A DNA stretch of 64,000 bases. Source: Lepidodermella squamata (taxonomy: Eukaryota; Gastrotricha). This document shows positions 31,849 to 41,759 of this stretch, in pieces. Both the position numbers and the translations under genes were made by a program. The stretch spans positions 1,215,499 to 1,279,498 of the forward strand of contig JBLDXI010000048.1 of NCBI GenBank assembly GCA_047495785.1, in the 5' to 3' direction. Position 1 is the first letter of the stretch. Every line of letters starts with the position of its first letter. The notes under the pieces were generated by a model. It saw only the letters and a list, made by a program, of their open reading frames with translations, did not search any database and had not been told where the DNA came from.

Positions 31849-33024
31849 TGGGACCCGTGAATTCACAATAATTTTTGATTGATATTTTTGAATGACGCGC
31901 AAAATCCATTGGAAAAATAAATCATTGTGACGCCGAAATTGCGTCTCAAGAAATATCAGAAAATCAAAACTGCAGCAAAACCGGCTCATTTTTCGCCCAC
32001 TGTCCTCATTTACCAAACCATCCTCGAATACAAAAATTCAGCCTGTAAGACATATTCCTGCAGGCTGCTTATTAGATTTTTTCTTGCGACGTCACTATGA
32101 TCACTATTACTTCACGTTCTTTATAATGTTGTATGTAGTTAATAGTCTAATGAAGGGGAGATACCAAATCCAGTGTACGAGGTAGGATCCTCGCTCGAGG
32201 TGGAAGGAAGGGGGGGGCAGTCACAAAGTGGGTCAGTTCAAGGCTGGAGATTCATTATCGCAGAAGGTCAAAGAGCGAACGATCTTTACAACGATAAGTA
32301 CAGTAACATCACAACCTCGATTTCTAATGCTGGTTACTAATGCTAAAATATTCCTTTGTTATAAAGTCATTGACAAATAAAGACGTCCCGAGTTCACGAG
32401 CCGTTGTTACCGTAGCGGAATATTGCAGTGAATAGTTACGACACCTCATATACGTTGTAAATCACTGATTTACCACGTATCCTATAGTGTCGAAGGAAAA
32501 AATGACACATGAACCCCAAACGTCGCGATTAATCCCATTTGATTCAAATTACCAGGGTCCTTTCCCCCCATCTAAACCAGCGGTTCTAAAAATTTGTGGA
32601 GTACGTGTAACAAAAGTGTAACAAAAAAAGGCAATCAAGGGTCTCGCTTGCCAATCCAAATTGTTTAATTTCCAGAGCCATCAGATATTTGCACTTTACT
32701 TCTTTACGTCAAATTCATTCGTCATGCTCTTGTTGGGACATTTTTTACCTTCAAAGTTCAGGACTTTCGTCACAACTCGACTTGTTCTTTATACTCATTG
32801 TCAAAAACATCTGTTTTCCGTTCCGCGAAGCAACAATTTACACACCTGAGAAGGACTAACCCAGACACAGCTGATCCTGAGTGCTTCCTGATAAAGTCAA
32901 TTGATCAATGAGCATGACGCAAGAGATTTACGAGAATTAACGAATACACAGTACACTCCTGGAAAAGGGGCAGGATAGGAGGGGGCGAGGCAGATATGTT
33001 CAGAAGAGACGTAGCATTGAAAAC
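31849..33024. other. Intergenic region between receptor genes 1 and 2
   Basis: Contains the gene 1 polyadenylation hexamer near 31916 and a G-run at about 32211-32217. No gene or repeat was recognised. Confidence 0.5.
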
Positions 33025-35352
33025 ATGTATAGAACTAAACACTTTGATATGAAGCTCAACATGAATTTTCTTCTTTTGCTTTCAATATCAGTAACATGCT
33101 CAGCGGCATCAAAGCGTCACATGCTTAAAATCTTGTCGCTCAATAGCTTTTTGTCAAATGACGTGAGCAATAACTTGATCTGTAGGACTGCTCAGCAATT
33201 TGTTGTCGATACAGTCAACGCGAGAAGCGACATTTTGCCGGATTACCACGTCGAACTACAACATCTTGACGAAGGTCGTGGAGCGATGTTAGCTCTCGCA
33301 AAAGCCGTCGAGTTTGTTAGGAGCTTCGATACTAACACGTCAGCCTTTCAATCTCCGGTTAGTATGGGCCCTCTTGCAACTGCAGGTTGCGTCTCCTGGG
33401 GGCAGGCCGCTCAGTTCTTCAATATGGTAGTCATAGGCAGTTCATGCACGAGCCCAATTCAAACCGCAAGGCGTGATCTATACTCGACTCTCTACCGAGC
33501 AAGGCCACCTGCCGAGGCATCCCTCTATGCCAAGTATCAGTTCATACTGAAGGTAACGCCATGGCGCAGAATTGCGATTCTCACGGTTGTGAGCCCTGCT
33601 TTTCCTGTTAACCTTCAAACCGCTACAACATCATACTCAATTGCTATATCTCTGGGGTTTGAAGTTGTTAGATTTGAAGGCTATGACGAGTTGAACGAAG
33701 AGAGATTAGAAGTGATGCGAAAAGCTGACATCCGCGTTTTCCTCTTTGAAACAAATGACCCCACCGATCCTGTCATTTTTTTCTGTCTAGCTTACAAAGT
33801 TGGCATCACTGGGTCTAGATATGCTTTCGTGTTCCTTAGTCTCACCTTTAGTGATCCGATGAAACTTGATAAGGCGCTGCTACCAAAGGGTTGTACGATA
33901 TCAATTGTTCTGGATCAGATAAAACAGGCCATTTACATCGGTCCATCTATCGAGGGGGTGGAAAGCCTAACGCAGCCGACTACTCTGGGTCATTTCAGGG
34001 CTGAGTTTGATGAAAAGTTGGCCAATCTTTCTGGAAAGTTGCCTCTTGCTGGTTTTAATTTCCGCCACCTATGCTACGATCGAGCATTACAAACACTACT
34101 AGTTCTCAACAGCACCGAAACGCAATTGCTTGCTCGAAATATGAGTTTACGGGACTACAGGGAGTATCCGAAGGAGGTTATGCGAATCGCGAACCGGAGT
34201 GCACTAGAAATCGACTTCTACGGTGTGAGACAGGGTCGTTTCCACTATTCAGATCGAGGCGAGCTGGACTATGACCCACAACTAATTACTATATACTCGA
34301 TAGAACGCAGCAGTTTGTTGATAACACACCGTTTGACATGCTACCTAAACAGATCGGCAACTGACGCCAGCTCATATGGCGTGGAAAACGTGTTTTCTTC
34401 CTCTATGATGTTCGAAAAAGCTGATGGGGCCAAACGTTACAACCTGACAAAAGATACGTCCACATTTTTCGGGTCTTTAACTGGCATATCTTCTGTATTG
34501 TTAATCATTCAAATTGGTTTGATGTTCTTTCGCCTCAAATCGCGGCAGGCTCTTGAATATACTTGCGGGATTGGCTCAATTTGCATTCTGCTAAATGTTT
34601 CCGCTGTTTTGATCTCCGTCCCTAATGCCAGCCTTTCAGACAGGATTTGTCCAAGTCAAGTAGTCGTAGTGTCGATGAGCATCTGTCTAGCGCACAACTT
34701 CTTGGGTTTCAGACTTCTCTTAGCAGCTGATGTAATAAGGAAGAACGAAGGCACCGGCAAAAAGCGGGAACGTCTACATACAAATTTATCGGGTAAAACG
34801 TTCCGTAGCAATAAATCTCATGATCGCACGAAGGTTCGAGAACTGATAGACGTCAAAGGTCCACCAGTGACGCATCGCTTACCGCTATTGGTCATAATCG
34901 CTTTTGCAAACATTACAGTGATTACTGCCTGGATGACAAGTGACAGTCCCAAGTATATTCCTGAGCCACTGAAGCTTTACTATCTCGAGGATGAAGACAC
35001 CAACGTCGAAGTAACTAGCTTCGCCTGTTCGAGTCGACTAGCCAAATATTGGCTATGCGCATTAATTTTATTGAATTTCCTGCCCCTGGTAATAGGAATT
35101 GTCGCGATTTTACGAATGCGAGGAGCAATCTTGCGTTTCAACCGTGCACATAATTTACAACAGTGCAAATTATCTCTGCTTGCGGTCTCGACGTTGTATG
35201 CTGGCGCCATTCCAATAGTGTTTATGGTTCACGCTTATAGCGACCAGGCAGCAATTGTAGCAGTTGCTTTGATTTTGATGTCTACAATTGTCACGGCAGT
35301 TTTCAACCTTTCAGCGGTTCACAAGGTTCGCGAGGCTATGGTTAACTTGTGA
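33025..35352 (+). CDS. GABA-B-like class C GPCR, array gene 2 (up to 775 aa, intronless)
   Basis: Same architecture as gene 1: signal peptide, Venus-flytrap module with VVDTVNARSDILPDY and GCVSWGQAAQFFN, then seven helices starting near residue 478 (STFFGSLTGISSVLLI). Helix 4 ends ITAWMTSDSP and the sixth helix is KLSLLAVSTLYAGAIP. In-frame ATGs at 33025, 33049 and 33061 are all possible. The last gives the cleanest signal peptide (MNFLLLLSISVTCSAAS) and 763 aa. Unlike 1/4 and 3/5 it has no intact partner in the array; only a broken 3' copy remains near 54245. AATAAA at 35613. Orphan receptor. Confidence 0.85.
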   Translation: MYRTKHFDMKLNMNFLLLLSISVTCSAASKRHMLKILSLNSFLSNDVSNNLICRTAQQFVVDTVNARSDILPDYHVELQHLDEGRGAMLALAKAVEFVRSFDTNTSAFQSPVSMGPLATAGCVSWGQAAQFFNMVVIGSSCTSPIQTARRDLYSTLYRARPPAEASLYAKYQFILKVTPWRRIAILTVVSPAFPVNLQTATTSYSIAISLGFEVVRFEGYDELNEERLEVMRKADIRVFLFETNDPTDPVIFFCLAYKVGITGSRYAFVFLSLTFSDPMKLDKALLPKGCTISIVLDQIKQAIYIGPSIEGVESLTQPTTLGHFRAEFDEKLANLSGKLPLAGFNFRHLCYDRALQTLLVLNSTETQLLARNMSLRDYREYPKEVMRIANRSALEIDFYGVRQGRFHYSDRGELDYDPQLITIYSIERSSLLITHRLTCYLNRSATDASSYGVENVFSSSMMFEKADGAKRYNLTKDTSTFFGSLTGISSVLLIIQIGLMFFRLKSRQALEYTCGIGSICILLNVSAVLISVPNASLSDRICPSQVVVVSMSICLAHNFLGFRLLLAADVIRKNEGTGKKRERLHTNLSGKTFRSNKSHDRTKVRELIDVKGPPVTHRLPLLVIIAFANITVITAWMTSDSPKYIPEPLKLYYLEDEDTNVEVTSFACSSRLAKYWLCALILLNFLPLVIGIVAILRMRGAILRFNRAHNLQQCKLSLLAVSTLYAGAIPIVFMVHAYSDQAAIVAVALILMSTIVTAVFNLSAVHKVREAMVNL

Positions 35353-35809
35353 ATACTCAGCGCTTAGCGCAAACGATGAGACACGATCTGAGGACAATCT
35401 ACTGCTGCTCCCAAAAATACATTGGTCCTGCGTCCTGCATCTGTTCTGAAGAGTAAATCGGCACTGTAAGCAATTTGAAATCGTAAAAAGGTCGAATTGT
35501 TTGTGCCCCATAAGTATCTCTCATAAAATGCATGTCTGTCCACGTATTAATCCCCATTCAATGTCGAATTTCTTTATCATAGGTGTAAGAGTTTTTGGAT
35601 GATTAATAAGTAAATAAACAATAAAAATCCAAAATCAGTTGAAAATGGTCCAAAGAGTGCATGAACAACCTTGCAGTGAGTGCATGAAGTTGTTCGAAAT
35701 TTTCCATCTCCAGGTGTAATTTTTAAGAAAATACGACCCGGCGTTCAATTTCTGGAAATTGGTTATGAGGGGAGAAAGCTTGATTGAATGAGCACACTTT
35801 TATAAATTT

Positions 35810-36139
35810 TTAATTTACGAGTGGAGAAGACCAACGCCCACCGCTAAAGCCACGACCGCCACGAGACCCTCGGCCACGTCCAACGCTAGAACTTTGACCA
35901 CTACGAGATCCATGGCCACCTCGAGCACCAGAATCTCAACATACGACGTAATCTTCTTCGAATTTTGTCCCCGACTTCGATGCGGATGCAGCAGCAGCAC
36001 GGCGACCACGGCGAACTGGCGACGGAAATTCAGGTGACGGCGTGGGCTCCTTGCATTTTGACAGGTGAGTAGCTAACGATTTGACGTGGGATATAGATAT
36101 AGCTGCATTCTCGCGTGCCCCTTCCTCTTTGGAATCCAA
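35810..36139 (-). pseudogene. RG-rich protein remnant with in-frame TGA
   Basis: Reading down from 36139, an open frame (SKEEGARENAA, SPVRRGRRAAAASASK, FEEDYVVC) reaches a TGA at 35938-35936. The same frame then continues with an Arg/Gly-rich tail (RGGHGSRSGQ, GRGRGSRGGRGFSGGR) to a TAA at 35812-35810. The frame has no convincing ATG. A methionine-initiated frame at about 36203 joins only with a shift near 36127. I read this as a decayed gene copy of an RGG-type RNA-binding protein. The parent protein is not recognised. Confidence 0.4.
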
Positions 36140-36905
36140 ATTTGATTGTCCTCACTGGGGATTGCCGATGAAATAGCAACGAACACCGAGTCGGGACCCA
36201 TACCGATATTTCAAAATTATACCGTAAAAACCGGAATTGGGTGCCGTGTTTTTATAGTTTCAAACCAAGACAAAAGTGAGGGTTTATTACAGGCGACGTA
36301 CAATTGTAGGCTGTGGTATTATTTATTTGAATCTATCATCATGAGATTAAAATGAATTAGGAAAAGAGTTTAAAAATGACAAAACAGTCAAATTTCTTCT
36401 TCGTAGAGATCGTTTTCATTTTTTCATTCTCCTCGGCATCTTCCTCGATTATCAACCACACCGGGAATGCTTTCCACAGAAGAGGAGGGTATGATGTAAA
36501 AGTTCGAGATGAGAAAAATGAAACTCAACATGTTTTAGGTTGTTCTTGACGGGAAATGATAACAACTCATCTCAACTAACAGGCATTTATATTCAGATCC
36601 GATTTGAGCTTCGCATCAATTTAATTGAAGCTTAAACGAACTCGGAAATGCAATTAGTAAATTTCAATCATGTTACAAGTGCAAAATATTTATTAAGAAA
36701 CCAAGACACTAATTTAGGCCTGAGATATTATTGGTTCAATCGTCGCTCAGACTGTGGGCTTAAACCAGGCGAGGCACTATTATAGACCTAAGACCCAAAT
36801 GTACACTAGCCGATGTGGTGGGCCGTGGGCCTAACTGCAAACTGGTGATACACTCTAAAGCTCCAAAGTACAATGGGCGACATACAAACACTTAGCGTGT
36901 CGTTA

Positions 36906-37073
36906 GCGTCGTTGAATAACTCGGATTTAGGTTTGTTTCAAAGTCACTGGTGACAAGTAAAAGGTGGCTTTTTTACGTGAATGGGGAGGCAAAAAAGCAA
37001 AAGACGTTTCACTTGTCACCTATCACCTTGAAATGGATGTAAACAAACCTAAATCCGAGTTATTCAACGACGC
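36906..37073. mobile_element. Short palindromic MITE with TA target duplication (168 bp)
   Basis: Arms beginning GCGTCGTTGAATAACTCGG at 36906 and its reverse complement ending at 37073 pair for more than 35 bp almost perfectly, then imperfectly toward the centre. TA occurs immediately outside both ends (36904-36905, 37074-37075), which is the target duplication of Tc1/mariner-type elements. It has no coding capacity. Confidence 0.75.
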
Positions 37074-37383
37074 TAGCGATGTGTTAGTTTTATTTATAGT
37101 AGGCCTTCCGCCGGGCGGCGCTATAGGCACAGTGGAATAAAGACAACGAGCACAGTTTTGCCCTCCATGCTACTGAGGGCTCTAAACATAACCGGTTATT
37201 TAAATGAGCACAGAGTTCGATAATATGATGTATTGTTTTTCTTTTTTTGTATTATATATCTTTTTTTTCTTTTCTTTTCCTTTTTCTCTACAAACAAACA
37301 CTTACACGACATAATCGGCGAAAGTAAGGGGCTCCCCCACATTTTCGAAATTTGTCACCTCTCGTTTATGAATCATTGAGAGA

Positions 37384-37629
37384 CTATTTTATATTCTTCG
37401 TGCCAGCAAAGATACTTAATTCCCACCCACTATCTTGAGACGCCCATGTTTCGTCTTTGTTTCGTACCCATTCGCATTTCGCATCGTCGCCATGATTGCA
37501 GGTGTTACTAAAGAACGTACAATTCTGAGCAGCCGGAAGAAAACATAAACCCCGAATAGTTTCAGGTTCGTCATGAATGCTCCAAGAATTCAACATATTT
37601 GTAAACTCTACTTTGAAAGCATCCGGCAT
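37384..37629 (-). CDS. Hypothetical small protein (81 aa)
   Basis: ATG-initiated frame on the strand opposite the receptors, with five cysteines (GLCFLPAAQNC, NTCNHGDDAKCEW) and a C-terminal WELSIFAGTKNIK. It has no signal peptide, no recognised domain, and no promoter or splice evidence. It may be an exon of a larger gene or chance. Confidence 0.25.
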   Translation of the reverse strand: MPDAFKVEFTNMLNSWSIHDEPETIRGLCFLPAAQNCTFFSNTCNHGDDAKCEWVRNKDETWASQDSGWELSIFAGTKNIK

Positions 37630-37705
37630 AATTTGTTCAATAAAGAATTACAGCTTCAAACTAATAGGGCTGCGTTATCTACTGCATCATTAGCTAATTT
37701 TAATC

Positions 37706-40056
37706 ATGAAGATCAGCTTCATTTTGCTTTCAGGCTTAGTTGCAGGAGTATTGACATCCAAACGTCATACGCTCATCATTTTGTCGCTAAATTCGTTTGT
37801 ACAGAATGACCCAAGCAACAATTTGGCCTGCAAAGCTGCTCAACAGGTTGTAGTCGATACCGTCAATGCGAGAAGTGACATTCTGCCTGACTACAACGTT
37901 GAACTACGGCATCTCGATGAAGGAAGAGGGTCGCCCTTTGCCCTGGCTAGAGGTGTCGAGTTCGTTCGGAGTTTTGAGGTAAATACCTCAGCTTATCAAT
38001 CACCTATCGCTATGGGCCCGACTGCTACATCAGGCTGCGTCCCTTGGGGACAAGCGGCTCAGTTCTTCAACATGGTAGTCATTGGTAGCGCATGCTCTAG
38101 TCCGGTTCAAACAACGAGGCGTGATCTATACCCTACGCTGTACCGACCCAGACCTCCAGCCGAAGCTTCGCTCTATGCCAAATACCAGTTCCTACTTAAG
38201 GTAACACCATGGCGCAGAATTGCGATTCTCACTGTTGTGCGCACTTTTGCGGTAAATCTCCAAACAGCCACGCTGTCGTACTCAATCGCTACATCCCTGG
38301 GTTTTAGAGTCGTGAGATTCGAAGGCTACGACGAGTTAAACGAAGAGAAATTGGAAGTTTTGAGAAAGGAAGATATTCGCATTTTCCTGTTGGAGACAGT
38401 CGACGGTCAGGACGTACTCAACTTTTTTTGCATTGCATTCAGACTCGGAATCAAAGGCTCCAGATATGCTTTTGTGTTTCAAATTGATGGCTACAACGAC
38501 CCGTCAAAACTCAATAGTGACATTCCAAACAACTGTTCGATAGCAATAATTATGGAACAGTTGAAAGAGGCCATTTTCATTGGTGCATCTATCGAGGGAG
38601 TCGATAGACTACAGCAGTTGACAACCCTGGGCCATTCTAGGGCAGATTTTGAAGTTTTGTTCGAAAAAATTGCTGGTAATGTCCCGCTGCCTCGCCACGA
38701 ATATCGCCATCTATGTTACGATCGAGTCTTGCAAACTCTGCTAGTGCTGAACAACACAGAAACTCGATTGCAGGGTCGAAATATGACTTTGCGAGACTTC
38801 AGAGAGCACCCGAGAGAGGTGATGCGAATCGCGAACAATAGTGCGCTGGAAGTCGACTTCTACGGCGTTCGGCAGGGACATTTCCAATATTCCAGCCGAG
38901 GCGAGTTAGATTATGACCCGCAATGGGTTAGCGTCTATTCAGTTGAACGCCGCCGCCTGTTAATCACTCACCGGTTGGTATGTCGTTACAATAGTTCGGC
39001 CACCAATGTTAGCTCATACGACGTGGAAACTATTGAAACCTCTTTCAAGTTTCAAAAAGCTGATGTGGCGAAACTGCATGTCATCGCAAAGGATACAACA
39101 GCATTTTTTGGCTCGATACTTGGAATCTCTGGCATTTTGCTTCTAGTGCAAGTCTGTCTAATTTACAATCTTCTGAAAACTTCCCACACCTTCGATTATT
39201 CAATGCGACGATGCTCGCTTATCGCAGCTTGCATTTTACTAAATATATCAGCGGTTCTGGTCTCGATTCCGAATGCTAGCCTGGATAGTTGGATTTGCCA
39301 GCTACAAGCTATTGCAGTGACAATAAGTATCGGCATCGTCAATAATATGTTAGGCTTTAGACTTTTGATAGCTGATGACTTCATTCGACATTGCCAAATG
39401 TTAAAACCGAAACGAGAACGAATGCATACGGCTGCCTCAGCCACAACTTTCACTAGCAACAAGTCTCAAAATGCAGCTAGTCGTGATCCAGCAAAAAGTG
39501 AAGACCTCGACAACAAAGGCCTTCCGATGAAGCATCGCTTTCCGCTGATGTTATCCGTCGCTGGGACTAACCTCGTCTTGATTATTAGCTGGTTTGCAAG
39601 TGATCTTCCTGGGGCTGTTAGTGAGTCACCAAAGCTTCTTTATATAGACGAAAAAGATACCCGCATCAAGATAACGAGTTTCACCTGCTCGAGTCAGTTC
39701 GCTGGATATTGGCTAGGCGCCGTAGCTTCATTCAACGCTGTGCCTCTGGTGGTGGGAATATTCTTGATTTTACGATTGCGAAATTCTCTGAAACGCTTCA
39801 ATCCGGTACAAGATATGGCCAGTGTAAAGTATCCTTGTTCGCCGTCTTCACGCTTTATGCAGGCGCTATTGCCACAGTGTTGTTGTTTAATGCTTATAGC
39901 GATCAGGCAGCAATAGCAGCTGTTGTTTTAATTTTAATGTCCATGATTGTAAGTGCAATATTCAATTTTTCACTGTTACGCAAGGCTGGTGCGGGAACTG
40001 TGGCAATCACGACGACAAACTTTAGATCACTCTCGCGAATTTTCAGCAACCAATAG
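37706..40056 (+). pseudogene. GABA-B-like class C GPCR, array gene 3 (frameshifted near residue 705)
   Basis: Signal peptide MKISFILLSGLVAGVLTS, complete Venus-flytrap module (VVDTVNARSDILPDY, GCVPWGQAAQ) and helices 1-5 are in one frame. At 39819-39821 the paralogue at 51224 reads ATGGCGCAGTG while this copy reads ATGGCCAGTG, one base shorter. The original frame then runs out of homology and stops at 39916. Helices 6 and 7 (VSLFAVFTLYAGAIATVL, VLILMSMIVSAIFNF) continue in another frame to 40056. The 3' half is almost identical to gene 5, while the 5' half is clearly more diverged. It is either a recent pseudogene or a sequencing error; if expressed it would lack helices 6-7. Confidence 0.8.
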
Positions 40057-40165
40057 CTGACACGATTGTTATTTTTAGCAAGAACGTCCTACTTATATTC
40101 TGTCTAACGGAAGACAGACAAGCGGAGAAAAATATGTTGTTGTATTACGTTCTTTTAAGTACTTA

Positions 40166-40453
40166 GGAATGAGGCCGATTTAAGCGTCATTTCGGAAAGC
40201 GGAAGGAATTGATGAAAAGCCGTGGAAATTCGGTGGCTGTCCGTAGCAAGCCGTGGAAAACGAAGGAAAACGCGCGGTTTCAATTGTGTGCGCGAGCGGT
40301 TGCGCAACCAAAACGCGGCTAAAAGCCGTGGAAAGCGCGAGTGAGTGCGTGGAATTGTGTGCGCTATAACCACGGGCAGGAGAAAAGTCGATTTCGACGT
40401 TTTCCGCGTCGTTTTAAATACAATGGCGCACTGAGAACAATAGCGGGTCATTG
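40166..40453 (+). repeat. Left terminal inverted repeat of the transposon
   Basis: 288 bp, matching the reverse complement of 47760-47999 followed by 44813-44871. It lacks a roughly 15 bp subrepeat present in the right arm and has an AAAT where the right arm is interrupted. GCCGTGGAAA subrepeats lie at about 40215, 40249 and 40324. Confidence 0.88.
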
Positions 40454-40970
40454 TTGAGTCGTTTGCCTGTCACCGTGATTTGTTTTACACCGAATTTTAG
40501 CATTTTTTATTCCGAATTAGTAAATTCGATCAGACTTATTGAACGCGTCGCGTTATTTCGAGTATAGCAATATAAAAATTGCTTGAATTATCCTCATTTT
40601 TCGTGTTTCTGTCACTTCTATCAGGCGGCCGTTGTTAAAACAAAATTACCTTCATTTAAATGCTAATTTCCGATTTTCGCCGTGTTTAAAAGCATGAACC
40701 CAGTAGATTTTTACTTTCGACACCTGCGGCTGCTGGCTTATCAAGGGCGCGCGTAATAAACACTGACGTGTTATATTATCGCGGCTCAGCTTTTCACTGC
40801 TGTTCACAAATCTTGAGCGAAAACGATGAAAAAACGAACGACGCGGTCACTCAGCTCAATGTTTAATAAAAAATCAGAGAAGCGCATTAACAAAACACCG
40901 TCGGATTTACAATGATTTTAAAAATCGCTATCATAACAGCCATACAAAATAATAATTGCGTAATCATAAA

Positions 40971-41395
40971 TCAATCACTATCCGCATCTGCAGATTCATC
41001 AAACCGGCTGCTCTTCGTAGCAACAGAAATTTTAACCGAGCCACCCTGTCGTTTGGCGGCTTTTTTGTCAACGCGACTATAGTGGTTGCCAGCCAACTCG
41101 CGCAAACGGGCGCATAGCACGTCTTGCATGTCAGTGCCATATATTTTACAGACATGCGTGATCAGCTTCGGATTGGCGGTTGAGTGCAAGAAGGCTTTTG
41201 CGTCGGCAGCGCTAGATGAAAAAAAATAAAAATAATAGTAACAAATTTATTAAAAAAAATAGGGAAACTACAAACTTTTCTAAATTCATCTAATTTTCGC
41301 TCATTTTAATCAACATTTAAATACTCACTTGTTGTTGACGAGACGCAGAATTATTGCGGCGGCGTCACGCAAACGGATGTGTTGATGCGTGAACG
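40971..41395 (-). CDS. Transposon accessory protein (partial model, minus strand)
   Basis: Two exons on the minus strand, 41339 and upstream (to about 41395), then 41211-40971. They are joined by GTGAGTATTT donor and TTTCATCTAG acceptor in a consistent frame. The translation includes HQHIRLRDAAAIILRLVNNN, then an HVCKIYGTDMQDV segment, and ends in an acidic FDESADADSD tail. The upstream start is unresolved because a stop lies just 5' and no ATG is seen. It is transcribed divergently from the transposase, so the roughly 400 bp between them may be a shared promoter. Function unknown; such partners often bind DNA. Confidence 0.4.
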
Positions 41396-41759
41396 AGGGC
41401 GAAAACGAGGTGGTAAAGCGACGAGAGTGGGTTTACCTCTCCGTTTCAGCCGGGTTGTGTCAGCGTCACATCTCCTCACCACGCCCTCGACAAGATAACG
41501 ATCGGTTCCAAAATTCTAAAAACTTTTAAATTTTTAAGGCGGCGCGGTTTAAAAATTGGGTGTCGGTAATAAAAATTAAGAAAAATTTGGGGATGAATCA
41601 CTTTATTAGCCGTTTTAGGTATTTTTATTTGCTACTTGTCTTCAACTTTTTATTTCCACCGCGTTTTATTACCGAATTTTCGATTCGCTAGTGATCAGAT
41701 TTATTTAAAACGCATCTTTGAAATTTCTGATGTCTTTCGTATTATAGTCATTTTACGTA

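Noticed and set aside
37230-37300. Polypyrimidine tract as a processed-pseudogene tail
   Set aside because: Mixed T/C composition and no adjacent intronless gene ending there on either strand.
40155-40451. Minus-strand 98-codon frame, repeated on + at 47735-48055
   Set aside because: The two are the same translation of the transposon's terminal inverted repeats, not genes.
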